Source: Aurantiochytrium sp. KH105 (taxonomy: Eukaryota; Sar; Bigyra; Thraustochytrida; Thraustochytriidae). From it: a stretch of 64,000 bases of DNA. Below, one piece after another: positions 26,376 through 36,274 of this stretch (positions are counted from its first letter, which is position 1; the number at the start of each line of letters is the position of its first letter). The position numbers and the translations under genes were made by a program. Under the pieces are notes generated by a model, which was not told where the DNA came from, did no database searches, and saw only the letters and a program-made list of their open reading frames with translations. Where the stretch lies: contig BGKB01000017.1 of NCBI GenBank assembly GCA_003116975.1, forward strand, positions 496,001 through 560,000. Reading direction: 5' to 3'.

Positions 26376-27750
26376 AATTTATGGGGTCCGGGGAAAGCTG
26401 AGAAAGATTCAAGGAAGCAAAGGGAAAATGCAAACAAAAGAAAAGCACCGTCGGGCGATTTTGACCCTGCGCCTCGCACGTGCCACATTTTCTCACCCCA
26501 CCATAAACGAGGTGTGGGTGAAGAGAACTTCTATTCGCTTGCATGCCGTACCGCCACTTGAGTGAGCCAGCTGACAAGGATGGGAAGTGAAGGAAAACGT
26601 TTCTTTGTTCGGTTGCTGCCGGTGTGTCGCGACGACCCGTGAGCTAGACAATGGTAGTTTCCGACCGGACCAAAAAAAAGATATTGGATTATGATTGATT
26701 TGTTTGTTCGCGTTTCTTGCACCACCGGAAGGACAAGTATTTTATTTGTTAATTTTTTTGCGTGCAGCCTCTCGACTTCTTTTGTTCTTGCTGCTGCAGA
26801 GCCAAAAGTCCGTCGCTCCCATTTGCGGTCTCTCCTCCGATGGACCCCGCCGCCTGGTTGACCAAAAAGTATAACCACCACTCAAACCTAACCACGCGCG
26901 GCGCGCCGCGTCCGCGCCCAATTCGGTTTTACGCCGCTGGGTGCTTGCCAGTATTGTTATCAGATCAGTAGAGCTACCGACCCAGCGGCGCGGGAGGCCG
27001 GCCGAAGGCCACAATATGCGGTTAGGTTTGGAGGGAGAAAGGAGGGGAAAAAAACACCCGCGCGGTGCGAGGCGGAGGGTGGGAAGGGGGGGAGGGCGCG
27101 CAAGTGGAGAATGGTGCGGCGCACAGTGAAGAATGGCGCGACGCGCAGTGGAGAATGCGCGCGCGCAAGGGCGGCGAGGGTCCCTCGTCTCTGCGGACTT
27201 TCGAAAAAAGACAAACAACAAAAAGAACACAAAAACTTTACTCCGACTATCGCGGTGCGTACCGCACTATAGAGCTATTCGCGCATACAGTGGAGGAAAG
27301 AGGCGCGGTACGGGGCGAGGCGGTGCCTCGCGTGTATGTATACTATTAGCAGGGCGCGCATAGTCCGGGCAGAAAGGGGGATAATAAGGGGCGAGAAAAA
27401 ACGCGGCGGCAGAGCGGGAAGAGGCGAGCGCGGGCCGGGTGCGGCCTCGAGCGCGCGGGCGAGCGGCGCGGAGGCGCGGGGCGGAGCGGCGCGGGCGGGC
27501 GCGCGGCGGGCGGCGGGGAGCGGCCAGCCGCCTCGGGCGCGCGCAGCGGGCAGGCGCGCGAGGCGCGGGCGCGCGGGCGCGCGGCGGCGCTTCGGCCGGG
27601 TTTGGGTTTTCAAAACGCGGCGGAGAAAGCAAGGCGGGCAAGCAGGCGAGCGAATTTGAATTCGAAGGGGCCAATAGGAAAGAGAAAAAAGCAAGCAGAG
27701 AAAGGGAGAAAGCAGAGAAACGAGCGCGGCGGCGGCGCGAGGGCTCGCGC

Positions 27751-27751
27751 N
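27751..27751. other. Ambiguous base (N)
   Basis: The only unresolved base in the window, inside extremely GC-rich repeats. This is an assembly uncertainty, not a biological feature. Confidence 0.95.
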
Positions 27752-28352
27752 CGCCGGCGCGACGCTTTGCCGCCGCCACCGCCGCTCGCGCGCTCGCGCG
27801 CCTGCTTGCGCGCTTGCGTGCGGACGCAAGCGCGGGGCCTGCGGCGCGGCGAGGCGCGGACGGAGCGGCGAGCGCTCGCACGCCGCCCCCGCCCCTGCCC
27901 TCCCGCCGGCGCGAGCGAGCCGCCGAGCGGTGGACGAGACGACCGTGGTGGCCACGGCAACAACAGCAAAAACAGCAACAACCGCGGGCGGGACACGCGC
28001 GCGCGAGCACTTCGGTGCCGCGCCTCGCCCCAGCCCGGGCGAGCGGAGGAGAGACGCCGGACGCGCAGCCGCGGAGCGGAGGACCGCCCCGCTAGCCCAG
28101 CGCGAGCGCCACCGCGACGTGCTCATCGCGAGCCGCCAGCGTCGATCGTTGTCGTCCCGAGGATCTATCTTTTTTTTTAATATTTTTTTCCCTCCTCGAC
28201 CCAGGTCGACCCGACTCGAGTTCATTGCTCGCTGCGAGGACGCGAGAGCGCGAGAGAGGCGGGCGTGCGCGAATAAGGTAAACGCACGACGCAGAGTAAG
28301 ACAAACGGGATTTTGCCGCCCGCCAACGATTGATCTTCGTGGCTGACGGTAG

Positions 28353-31300
28353 ATGAGCAGCGAGTCCGTACCTGTCGCGCCTGCCCCGGGGCAAGAGACC
28401 CATATGGACCCCAAGGCGGCTTCTGCCAGCAGCAACAGTAACAACTCCGACGGCGCGAACAATACGAACAATATGGCCAACGGTGTGCAGGCCAACAACA
28501 CGGATGCCTCGGGAAGCGCGGAGAATCAGCACCCACGTCTCGGAGATCCTGGGACGCAGGGACTTTCGGGGGGCGACCCATCAGCGCCCGCGCCTACCGA
28601 CACCTTTGGAGGTGCGGTCAGCAACATGGACTTTAATACGGATATGGCCGACGTGCACGGGAATGGCGTGTCACCTCTGCCGGCGGTTTCCCCGCCGCCT
28701 ATGAATAGTACAATGTCTGCAATGTCGATGGATCTCGGCGACTTTGGCATGCCCAGCTCCGATAATCTTGGAGGGATCTCTCCATTAGACACCCCCGCAC
28801 ATACAGACGCAGGCGCACCAAATGACTCCAATGCTGGGCCCGGGAGCAGCAGCAGCAACAACAACAACAACAACAACTATTCCTTAAATGGATCTGGTTC
28901 TGGACCTGATGGCGCATCTCAATCTGCGGCGGGCGCGTCCAATGCTGCGGCGCATGGCTCCGCGCCCGGAGGGTCCGGGCCCGGACAGGGGCCAAGTCAG
29001 GCAAACGCCGGCGGAGCTAATGCCCCTGCAGCAGCTTCATCAACGCCCTCTTCTGCTGGCGCATTAGGCTCTGGGCCAACTGCTGCCGACCCACCGGGCA
29101 GCAATGCTTCCTCGTCCTCGAATCACCCCAACGCTGGCCCTGGGCAGTCAGGAGCAGCACAAGGGGCCGGTGCTTCGAATGCGAACAACACAGCCGGCGG
29201 GAGCGCGCAGCAGAATGCATCTTCTTCTTCTGCTGCTGCTGCCGCTGTACCTCCTGCTACTGCCGCTGGCGCTGGCGCTGCTGCCCCGGGCGCCCCGTCA
29301 GCACCGGGTAGCAACTCTTCTTCTGCCGCGACAGCGCCGTCCGCTGCATCTTCCTCCGGAGGGGCAGGCCCTCAACAAAGCGGTGCTGCAGGCCAGCAGC
29401 CAAACGCGGCGAACCAGCCGTCAACACAGCAGAACAACAAAAACGCAGCAGACGGTGACGTGCAAATGCAAGATGCGCAAGGGCAGTCGCTACCAGGCGC
29501 ACCTGGAGCTGGGCCGAACACCAAGGGAAGGGAAACTGGAAGTGGCGGACCCGCTCCCGCCGGCCCCGTGGGCCCCGGCGGGCCTGCCGTGCCGCCATCC
29601 CCTGCAGCGCTCATTGGCAAACAGTCCATGCCAACGCCACAGCCACTGGCAAAGTCCAGCTCTAGCTCCAGCAGCAGTAGCAGCAGCAGCAGCAGGACTG
29701 GCCTGAAGCGGTCGGCAAGCTCAAGTCTGCGTGGAAACGCCTTCAAGATCCAGGCGCGCGCCAACAAACGATATGCTCAGTCGCGGGAGGCCATCATGGG
29801 ACTCGTGGCGCCCTATTGCGATCTCAAGACAATGGTAGCTCTGACGATTGTTTCGAAACGTGTCAAGGATGCAGTGGTGCACACCAAGGAATGGAAAATG
29901 AAGGCTATGTCTCTGGCAAAAGATCTGCGCGGGCACATTGGTCCCATCAATGTTCTCATCAAGGTGAGCAACTTTGTCTTTAGCGGATCGGCCGATGGCA
30001 AGATCAAGATTTGGAACACACGCACATGGGCCTGCGAGCGGACGGTGAACGTCTCGCCCCTGCCCACGCAGCAGCCTGGGTCGCAGCAGAGCATGGTGCC
30101 CCAAGGCTCTCAGCCAAAGGGCGGGAGGTCTCAGGACGAAAGCGAGCGCACCAACGCAGTGACAGCCCTCACTGTGCTCGAAAAGGTCCTCTTCATTGGC
30201 CTCGAGGACGGCAATCTCATCATCCGCATGATCATGGAATCCCGCGATACGCGACAGGAAAACCGCAAAATTAAGGCGCATGATGGCGCCATCAAGGCGA
30301 TTGCCGTGCATCCTCGTCTGGAAAAGATCTTTACCGGTGGCGCAGACCGCAAGATCAAAATATGGGACTCGAAAAAGTACGAACCAGTTCACACTTTTGA
30401 AAAGCACACGGACATGGTGACTGCCCTCGAGGTCTGCGGAAACAAGCTGTTCAGCGGTGGCCGCGACTGTAAACTCATGGTCTGGAACGGGCAAACGAAT
30501 AAGCACGAGAAACAGCTCGAGCGTCCGGCGTCGGAGCGCGACCGTCGCTCCTTTGGCATCATTACCGCTCTGGCCTCTCATGATAACAAGGTCTTTTCGG
30601 CGTCGTGGGATTGCTACATCCGCGTGTGGGACGCCAAGAAGCTCACACTGATCAACGAAACCTTCATTTGGCCCGTCGGTGTCTGTTGGTCGCTCGCTGT
30701 GCGCGTCGTCAAGGGTTACCCGACGACTCTTGTTTGCGGCATTCGCGATGGCGACATCGAGCTGCGCCTCATTGATGATAACCATATGCTCGAGCGCGTG
30801 CAGTCGCTCGAGGAGGATAAGTGGTGCACGAAATTGCAAAAGCACGAGGACTGGATCCTATGCGTCTTGCCCTTGCAGGATGGCAGCATCGTCACGGGTT
30901 CGGAGGACTGGATGGTCAAGGTCTGGGACTACCGCTTCAAGAAGCAAGAAGTCCCACGCCCCATGGCGCGCGCCGGTTCTTCGGCAGCTGGACGCGGACG
31001 AGGCCGCGGCCACCCTGTTGGCGCCCCTGGAGCCGGACCTCGCCCGCATCCAGGACCGCATCCGCCAGGTGCTCGCCCACGTGGTGTTCCTGGAGTTGGC
31101 TACCAGCCCATGCACGGTGCTGGGCCACCTCCGCGGGGTTATCCGGCACGGGGACCTCCGGGTCCCGGCGGGCCGTCACCACGTGGGGCCATGCCTGCGA
31201 AACCGGGTGGCTACTATGATGCTAGCGGCCGCCCTACGGGCTATGCGGCGCAGGGGCCGCCGGGCTCTGCTTCGGGCTCGGCGTCAGGCTACCCAATGCA

Positions 31301-31688
31301 CGGCCAGCCTTCGGCGGCTTCGCAGGGCCAGGGTCACCCGGGGATGGGCCCTGGGGGGCCGCGCCAGGGCTATGGTCACCCTCCGCATCAAGTGCCGCCA
31401 TATGGCCAGCATCCGCACTCGGGAAGCTACGCGCGACCCGCCGTGCGCGGCATGTACCCGCAGCAGGGCCAGCAGGGCCAAGGCCAGGGCCCGAACACAC
31501 AGCAGCTTTCGCAACAGCAGATGCAAGTGAACCAGCGTCGTATGTATCAAGCACCTGGCGCATCTGGATATGCTGGCCAGCCTCCGCCTCAGGGTCAAGG
31601 CTATTCTTCGCAGGGCAGCTACTCGCAGGGTGGCTACCAGCAGTCTTCCCAGCCGCCTTCTCAGCCGCCGTCCTCACAAGGGTATTGA
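28353..31688 (+). CDS. WD40-repeat protein with F-box-like segment and prion-like flanks
   Basis: A 1111-residue protein in three parts. Residues 1-480 are low complexity (Ser, Ala, Gly, Pro, Asn, Gln), with an Asn run near 170 and a Ser run near 435-448. Residues about 482-520 resemble an F-box-like helical lead-in (LVAPYCDLKTMVALTIVSKR). Residues about 525-870 are a WD40 propeller with clear units at 527, 641, 683, 730 and 829 (for example FSGSADGKIKIWNTRTW). The final ~240 residues are GRG/PG/QG-rich, like RNA-binding prion-like tails. A role as substrate receptor of an SCF ubiquitin ligase or as an RNP scaffold is inferred; the family name is not certain. The ATG at 28353 is the start. 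It converges on the EF-hand gene. Confidence 0.85.
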   Translation: MSSESVPVAPAPGQETHMDPKAASASSNSNNSDGANNTNNMANGVQANNTDASGSAENQHPRLGDPGTQGLSGGDPSAPAPTDTFGGAVSNMDFNTDMADVHGNGVSPLPAVSPPPMNSTMSAMSMDLGDFGMPSSDNLGGISPLDTPAHTDAGAPNDSNAGPGSSSSNNNNNNNYSLNGSGSGPDGASQSAAGASNAAAHGSAPGGSGPGQGPSQANAGGANAPAAASSTPSSAGALGSGPTAADPPGSNASSSSNHPNAGPGQSGAAQGAGASNANNTAGGSAQQNASSSSAAAAAVPPATAAGAGAAAPGAPSAPGSNSSSAATAPSAASSSGGAGPQQSGAAGQQPNAANQPSTQQNNKNAADGDVQMQDAQGQSLPGAPGAGPNTKGRETGSGGPAPAGPVGPGGPAVPPSPAALIGKQSMPTPQPLAKSSSSSSSSSSSSSRTGLKRSASSSLRGNAFKIQARANKRYAQSREAIMGLVAPYCDLKTMVALTIVSKRVKDAVVHTKEWKMKAMSLAKDLRGHIGPINVLIKVSNFVFSGSADGKIKIWNTRTWACERTVNVSPLPTQQPGSQQSMVPQGSQPKGGRSQDESERTNAVTALTVLEKVLFIGLEDGNLIIRMIMESRDTRQENRKIKAHDGAIKAIAVHPRLEKIFTGGADRKIKIWDSKKYEPVHTFEKHTDMVTALEVCGNKLFSGGRDCKLMVWNGQTNKHEKQLERPASERDRRSFGIITALASHDNKVFSASWDCYIRVWDAKKLTLINETFIWPVGVCWSLAVRVVKGYPTTLVCGIRDGDIELRLIDDNHMLERVQSLEEDKWCTKLQKHEDWILCVLPLQDGSIVTGSEDWMVKVWDYRFKKQEVPRPMARAGSSAAGRGRGRGHPVGAPGAGPRPHPGPHPPGARPRGVPGVGYQPMHGAGPPPRGYPARGPPGPGGPSPRGAMPAKPGGYYDASGRPTGYAAQGPPGSASGSASGYPMHGQPSAASQGQGHPGMGPGGPRQGYGHPPHQVPPYGQHPHSGSYARPAVRGMYPQQGQQGQGQGPNTQQLSQQQMQVNQRRMYQAPGASGYAGQPPPQGQGYSSQGSYSQGGYQQSSQPPSQPPSSQGY

Positions 31689-32041
31689 ATGAAAGAATGA
31701 TTGTTCTCGGACACCAGCCTCCACATTTCTTGTTTATAGCTTCCATGTGTACTTGTGTTCAGAATTCGCGCAGCCTTTTTTGGGTATGTGCTCGACTGCA
31801 TTATGAGCGCTGTTTCATTCATCCATGCATGATGCCTTGCAGTACTCAAAAAGCGAAGACTTTCGCCTTTCACATTTTGGATTTTGCTTGCTGAACATCG
31901 ACATTTTGCTAAAATACAAGATTGGTGGATTCTTTATTCCAAAGTCTGACTCTGATGACAGACTGATCAGGCAAAGTATTGATGAGGTCATCCATGCCCG
32001 TGTATACATCCTCTAGCACTTTTTTTTTTCCCCAAAAAAGT
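31689..32041. other. Convergent 3' intergenic region
   Basis: An AT-richer stretch between the WD40 and EF-hand stops, with a T-run near 32018-32028. Presumably 3' UTRs. No gene seen. Confidence 0.7.
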
Positions 32042-33094
32042 TTACTTGGCCCGGACCTGGCAAAAATCTACCACAAGTTTGCCTTGAAAGTCGGTGTGTC
32101 CCAAGACGCGGATGAAGTCCTCGCGAATGATAAACTCTCGGTCCGCGCTCGCTTCCTCAAAGGCAAGATCCACTACTTGATTCAAGACTCCTGCTGTCTC
32201 GAGCTTTTTGATGCGATCCTCGTAGCGACGCTTTTCCTCCGGGTCCACTTTGGTTTTCTTCTCCGCAGCTGCTTCTCGCAAAGCTGATAGCTGCTTTTGG
32301 TTCCATTCCAGTCGCTTCTGCACGCTTTTACCCGCTCCGGCGGCCTCCTCGGCCTCTTGACAGCGGCGTTCTTGTGCAAGTTCTGAAGCTGAGCGCGTGA
32401 ATGCCGTAACGTCCTTCAAATATGCACGGAGATCGTCCTTGCTGATTTTTTCATCTCCATCGTAATCATGCATTTTAAAGGCAAGGCCCAACTTCTTCTC
32501 GCGAGGCCCATTCGGGCTAAAGTTGGATGCTGTAATAATGAATTCCCGAAAGTCCACAAAGCCTTCCTCGTCAGACTCGAAGCACGCAACGACGCGATGA
32601 CGGAGCGGGTTGTTTCGAAGCTCTTTCAATTCCGCAATCATGTTTTTATCCACCCACTCACTATCGCCAGCGACGTCTTTAAATCGGAGTCGAAGAATCT
32701 TTACTTCCCGCTCATCAAAAACGCTCAGCATCCGCAGCTCTTCGATCTCCTCGCTGTTCAGATCGCACAACGAGAGGTCCCACGTGCGTTCCGGAGCTTT
32801 GGGCTCTCCGAATATGGCAGCCTTGAGCTTGGCGAAGAACCCTTCGGGCGCAGGGACGCTTGACGGGCCTTCTTTGGCCTCGATACCCTTTTGATTTGCC
32901 TGCATTGCTGTCGACGGCTCCGGGGCAGGGTTTACCGCCGCGGAGGTTGCACTGCCAGAAGCACTCTTGCTGTTTCTTCGTGACTCATTCTCATCCTTTG
33001 CGTGGTTCGCTGGTTCCTTGTCTTCCCGCAAGGAGGTATCAGGATTTCCTTCCTGTCGATTGGTTTCTTCGCTTGCTCCTCCCTCCTGGGCCAT
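32042..33094 (-). CDS. EF-hand protein related to calcineurin B/CIB
   Basis: A 350-residue protein. The first ~95 residues are disordered and charged. From about 110 there is a helical EF-hand core: a degenerate pair with DEEGFVDFREFIITAS (an EF-like loop with an atypical Glu-rich start), then a canonical-looking loop DYDGDEKISKDDL near 213-225. A helical, charged insertion of about 60 residues separates this from a last degenerate EF-hand that ends GKLVVDF, reminiscent of the calcineurin B C-terminus. Domain order fits the calcineurin B/CHP/CIB group, but only one loop looks able to bind calcium well. A Ca2+ sensor or phosphatase-regulatory role is inference. The ATG lies in a CCATGG palindrome. 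Confidence 0.75.
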   Translation of the reverse strand: MAQEGGASEETNRQEGNPDTSLREDKEPANHAKDENESRRNSKSASGSATSAAVNPAPEPSTAMQANQKGIEAKEGPSSVPAPEGFFAKLKAAIFGEPKAPERTWDLSLCDLNSEEIEELRMLSVFDEREVKILRLRFKDVAGDSEWVDKNMIAELKELRNNPLRHRVVACFESDEEGFVDFREFIITASNFSPNGPREKKLGLAFKMHDYDGDEKISKDDLRAYLKDVTAFTRSASELAQERRCQEAEEAAGAGKSVQKRLEWNQKQLSALREAAAEKKTKVDPEEKRRYEDRIKKLETAGVLNQVVDLAFEEASADREFIIREDFIRVLGHTDFQGKLVVDFCQVRAK

Positions 33095-33510
33095 GGCCTC
33101 GACCAGGGAGCGCTTGCGCTTCGAGGCGCCAGAGTCGTTCTTCTACAACTTTACACTCCTGGAAGCTTTTTCCGATCCTGCACTCGTGACGCCTCACGCT
33201 TTCTACGCGCGGACAGATCAGCACAAGCTCACGAGCTTTGCTTTGCTTTGTCGTCGACGCGGCTAAATCTGGGCTCTCTCTTTCTCTTATTGTCGCAGGA
33301 CTTACTTGCTTGGCGCCACGAAGTTCCGTTACGAAAACGGCGTCTGTACACTCGAGCGAGCGCACACCGCTCGCTCCATGTCCCGACCGTGGAGCCCAAA
33401 GACCCAAGTCTCTCTGCTTGACTCCGCTCGCGCGGCTGCGCGGCAGCGCGAGCGCACGGAGCGAGTGAGAAAACGATCGAAAAGACGAGCAGGCAAGCTA
33501 CGGGACCGCC
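33095..33510. other. Divergent promoter region with a possible cryptic exon
   Basis: Shared upstream DNA of the EF-hand (-) and protease (+) genes. On the plus strand an ATG at 33093 (sharing the CCATGG with the minus-strand start) opens 57 codons of balanced composition. A strong 3' splice-site-like tract (pyrimidine-rich, then GTCGCAG) ends at about 33299. No matching donor in the right phase was found, so no gene is called. Confidence 0.4.
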
Positions 33511-35223
33511 ATGGCCGGCCCCACCTGCGCGGGCGTGTGCTCGGTGGCCTCGCTGCGCATCGTCGGCGAGCTCACGCAGGACGACACGGACCTCGACGAG
33601 GACGTGCTCGGCCTCGACGACGAGGACGGGGAAGACGTCTACAGCGAGGCGTCGAGCACCTCGTCAAGATCTGTCGAGCTCACGAGCTCCTCCTCGTTCT
33701 CCTCCTCTTCCTCGACAACAAGTATAGCCTCGAAGGTGGTTCTAACGCGGGACGTAATCGAGCACTCGAACGGGACTACTGAGGTTGTCGTGCACAAGCA
33801 CAATGTGCCGCTCAGTAGCTCGCAGCGGTCACAAACTGTCGACGATAGGCGCCGACTCGAAATCTATAGCAACTTGGCCACGTGGAACAGAATCTCAAAG
33901 CGAATATGGCCATACTCAGCGATCGGCCGCATCCGCATTGTAGAAAACGGTCTAGAATACTCGTGCACGGGAACGCTCGTTGCGCCCAACATCGTGCTCA
34001 CCGCAGGTCACTGCGCCATCAATCAGGACACGGGGGAGGTTCTGGAGGAAATTTATTTCGAGCCTGATCTCATCAATGGCGAAACCTTCGAAGAGTACTC
34101 TATTGTTGGAATGTACGGTTTCATGGGCGATGAATCTTTCTTGTACAATAGTAATCGCGACTGGATGTTCCTTTTCACGCGTGAATCTGTCGGCACGCGG
34201 TATGGGTGGCTGAGTATAAGATCCTCTGTTCCTTTTGATAGCAACGGAGAGCTCGATGTCAGGGTCAGCGGCTACGCCATTCATTCCCAGTGTAACAGCG
34301 GGTATTCGCTGTGCGAAGGCGAGGGCACGATGACGCGTCGTGACAATGGTAATGAGGGCTCATACAAAATCAATACTGCCAGTGGCTCAAGCGGTGGACC
34401 CATCACTCTTTGGGGTGATGATGGGTCCGTGGAGATTGTTGGCGTTCATGTGAAGACCGTGACGTTGTCTCGCATCAACGTTGGCATTCTCTCGTCCGAA
34501 ATTCACTCCTACCTGCAAGAGGCGAAACGGCGCTCGTATTCTTCAGATGCCGCGGATCAGTACAAGGTGAGGGGAATCGTTTGCACGGCACACGACAACT
34601 GCGACGATTCGGCATTTTGCGCAAACATTAATGGCGGGCGGTGTTTTCGATGCGACGCCACAGGCGACGTCAACAGTACGGTCTCTACTTTTGATGGTAG
34701 CGATTATCCGCTCAAGTGCGCGAGCAGCTCAGGAAGCGGTTCGAACGTTGACCTCGACACAGACTGCGATATTTCGATTAATGGCGCGTCTGTCGAAGGC
34801 GACGTGTCCGTGTGTGTAAGCAACAATTCGCTTTGCATCGGAGAGACGAGTTGCGGGGCCTCTGGCAGTCTCTCGGAGAGCTCGGACCCCACCGTCTATG
34901 TCTACTTGCAGGGGGTCTACATCTCAACAAAGTACGTGGACGTCTTTGAGGTTACGCAAGATGAGTTTGATTCTTTTGATCAGGATGCAAACCTCTTGGC
35001 CCGTGCACGTGGCTACCGTGGGGGGGCGCTTAACGATACGCTGACGGTCGTCGCCTTTGGGAGCGTCCAGGCCGTCACGGATGACCTTGATCTAATCGTG
35101 AGCTCCATTTCGCCATCATCGGTCGCCGACCCGACGGAAGGGGTGATATTCCTCACGCTCACTTTCGTGCTTGGCACCATCTTGCTCATGACGTACGCGC
35201 GCTGGCGCATTGCACAAATATGA
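33511..35223 (+). CDS. Trypsin-like (V8/S1-type) serine protease with C-terminal membrane anchor
   Basis: A 570-residue protein with an S1-type protease domain at about 140-345. The catalytic triad is visible: His167 in LTAGHCA, Asp217 in NRDWMFL, and Ser294 in GSSGGP. The spacing and the GHC/RDW style resemble glutamyl-endopeptidase-like proteases. An acidic, Ser-rich N-terminal segment of about 100 residues comes first and could be a propeptide; no clear signal peptide is visible at this start. After the protease comes a Cys-rich stretch (about 355-470, roughly ten Cys), a beta-rich region, and a hydrophobic helix at about 545-565 followed by basic residues (VIFLTLTFVLGTILLMTYARWR), suggesting a cell-surface or endomembrane anchor. 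The start has good context (GCCATGG). Confidence 0.88.
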   Translation: MAGPTCAGVCSVASLRIVGELTQDDTDLDEDVLGLDDEDGEDVYSEASSTSSRSVELTSSSSFSSSSSTTSIASKVVLTRDVIEHSNGTTEVVVHKHNVPLSSSQRSQTVDDRRRLEIYSNLATWNRISKRIWPYSAIGRIRIVENGLEYSCTGTLVAPNIVLTAGHCAINQDTGEVLEEIYFEPDLINGETFEEYSIVGMYGFMGDESFLYNSNRDWMFLFTRESVGTRYGWLSIRSSVPFDSNGELDVRVSGYAIHSQCNSGYSLCEGEGTMTRRDNGNEGSYKINTASGSSGGPITLWGDDGSVEIVGVHVKTVTLSRINVGILSSEIHSYLQEAKRRSYSSDAADQYKVRGIVCTAHDNCDDSAFCANINGGRCFRCDATGDVNSTVSTFDGSDYPLKCASSSGSGSNVDLDTDCDISINGASVEGDVSVCVSNNSLCIGETSCGASGSLSESSDPTVYVYLQGVYISTKYVDVFEVTQDEFDSFDQDANLLARARGYRGGALNDTLTVVAFGSVQAVTDDLDLIVSSISPSSVADPTEGVIFLTLTFVLGTILLMTYARWRIAQI

Positions 35224-35647
35224 TTTTATTTGGTGTCTTTTTTCTTCTTCGTTGTCCTCGTCGCTGTCGTAGGGGTTTCCGAAGCGAATGAACTCTATAC
35301 AAACGGTGACAACACGCCATCGTATACTGCGCAGTAGTCAATGACTGCACTGCTGTTCCTGGTGGCGCCTTTTGTGAATATCCTTGTGGTCGCTCCTAAT
35401 TTGCAAAGGAAGAGCGCAAAAGGGTGAAAATCAATGAAACATGAAATGCTCGCGGTCCTTGTGCGCAATCGCGAGTGCTGCTGGGTGGATCTCAGGCTTC
35501 CCCAAGTAGTAGTACGTTCTACTTTCACGAACGCGACGGACGCAGTTCTTCTTCAAGTTCAAGTTGGATTGCGTTGTGCATCAAAGCCTCACGCGACGGA
35601 CGAGAGACGGGAGGAGCGAGCGAGCGCGTAGCGAGCGGCTGGAAAGG

Positions 35648-36274
35648 ATGGACGGCCTCATGACGTTGGCGGTGCGGCCGCTGTACCTGCTTTTGGACGC
35701 GGCGCAGACGACCGCAGCGGTGGTGTTCGCGGCGGGACCCCTCATGGTGGCCATCCTGCGCGACCCGCGCGTTGTGCAGGACCACGCGCGGCTCTTCAAG
35801 ACGCTCTCGCCGGTGCCGTGGCGCGCGCACGTATTCAAGCTCCTGACCATGTTTATGGCGCCCTACTCGGCGAGCTGCGAACCGCTGCTTCAACGCCTCG
35901 ACGCGGAGCCCAAGACCGGCAACGTCAGCTGCGAGGCCACCATGACGGAGCGGCCATGGCTCAAGAACCCCTTTAATTCGCTGCACGCGGTCGCGCTTAC
36001 CAACCTCGGCGAATTCACGGGCGGCGTCGCGATGCTCACGCTACAGCAGCAGATTGCGCGCCTCGAGGACCGCAAGTTGCGCGGGATTGTCACACGTCTC
36101 GAGACCAAGTTTGTTGCAAAGGCGCGCGGCACTATTACCGCCACGTGCGATGTTGACGCCTCCAAGGTCCCGGCCGAGGGCGAGAGCTCGGTACTTGTCG
36201 TTGATACCACATTGCGCAACGAAAAGGGTGAGGTTGTAGCAACCGTTTCCGCCGAATGGTCCCTGCAGGCCTAA
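35648..36274 (+). CDS. Hotdog-fold thioesterase-like protein (DUF4442 type)
   Basis: A 208-residue protein. The N-terminus has a hydrophobic helix (about 5-37, ending in MVAIL), followed by a single hotdog-like domain. The segment NSLHAVALTNLGEFTGGVAM near 110-130 is typical of DUF4442/PaaI-like proteins, in which the Asn/His and the acidic residue sit on the long hotdog helix. Beta strands at the end (ATCDVDASK, VLVVDTTLRNEKGEVVATVSAEW) complete the fold. An acyl-CoA thioesterase or lipid-related role is inferred; substrate unknown. The ATG at 35648 is preferred; no upstream in-frame ATG is evident. The region downstream is non-coding. Confidence 0.7.
   Translation: MDGLMTLAVRPLYLLLDAAQTTAAVVFAAGPLMVAILRDPRVVQDHARLFKTLSPVPWRAHVFKLLTMFMAPYSASCEPLLQRLDAEPKTGNVSCEATMTERPWLKNPFNSLHAVALTNLGEFTGGVAMLTLQQQIARLEDRKLRGIVTRLETKFVAKARGTITATCDVDASKVPAEGESSVLVVDTTLRNEKGEVVATVSAEWSLQA

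Larger units (their letters stand above)
26142..28352. other. Low-complexity intergenic region
   Basis: No supported gene. It contains a 17-base G run at 26359-26375, purine-rich GGGA tracts near 27030-27100, and very GC-rich CGCGG-type sequence from about 27400 to 28100, which yields Arg/Ala/Pro-rich open frames on both strands. One ambiguous base lies at 27751. The last ~200 bp are the leader of the WD40 gene. Confidence 0.55.

Noticed and set aside
27267-28501. Overlapping 247- and 408-codon minus-strand frames
   Set aside because: Driven by CGCGG-type low-complexity sequence, including the ambiguous base; no domain.
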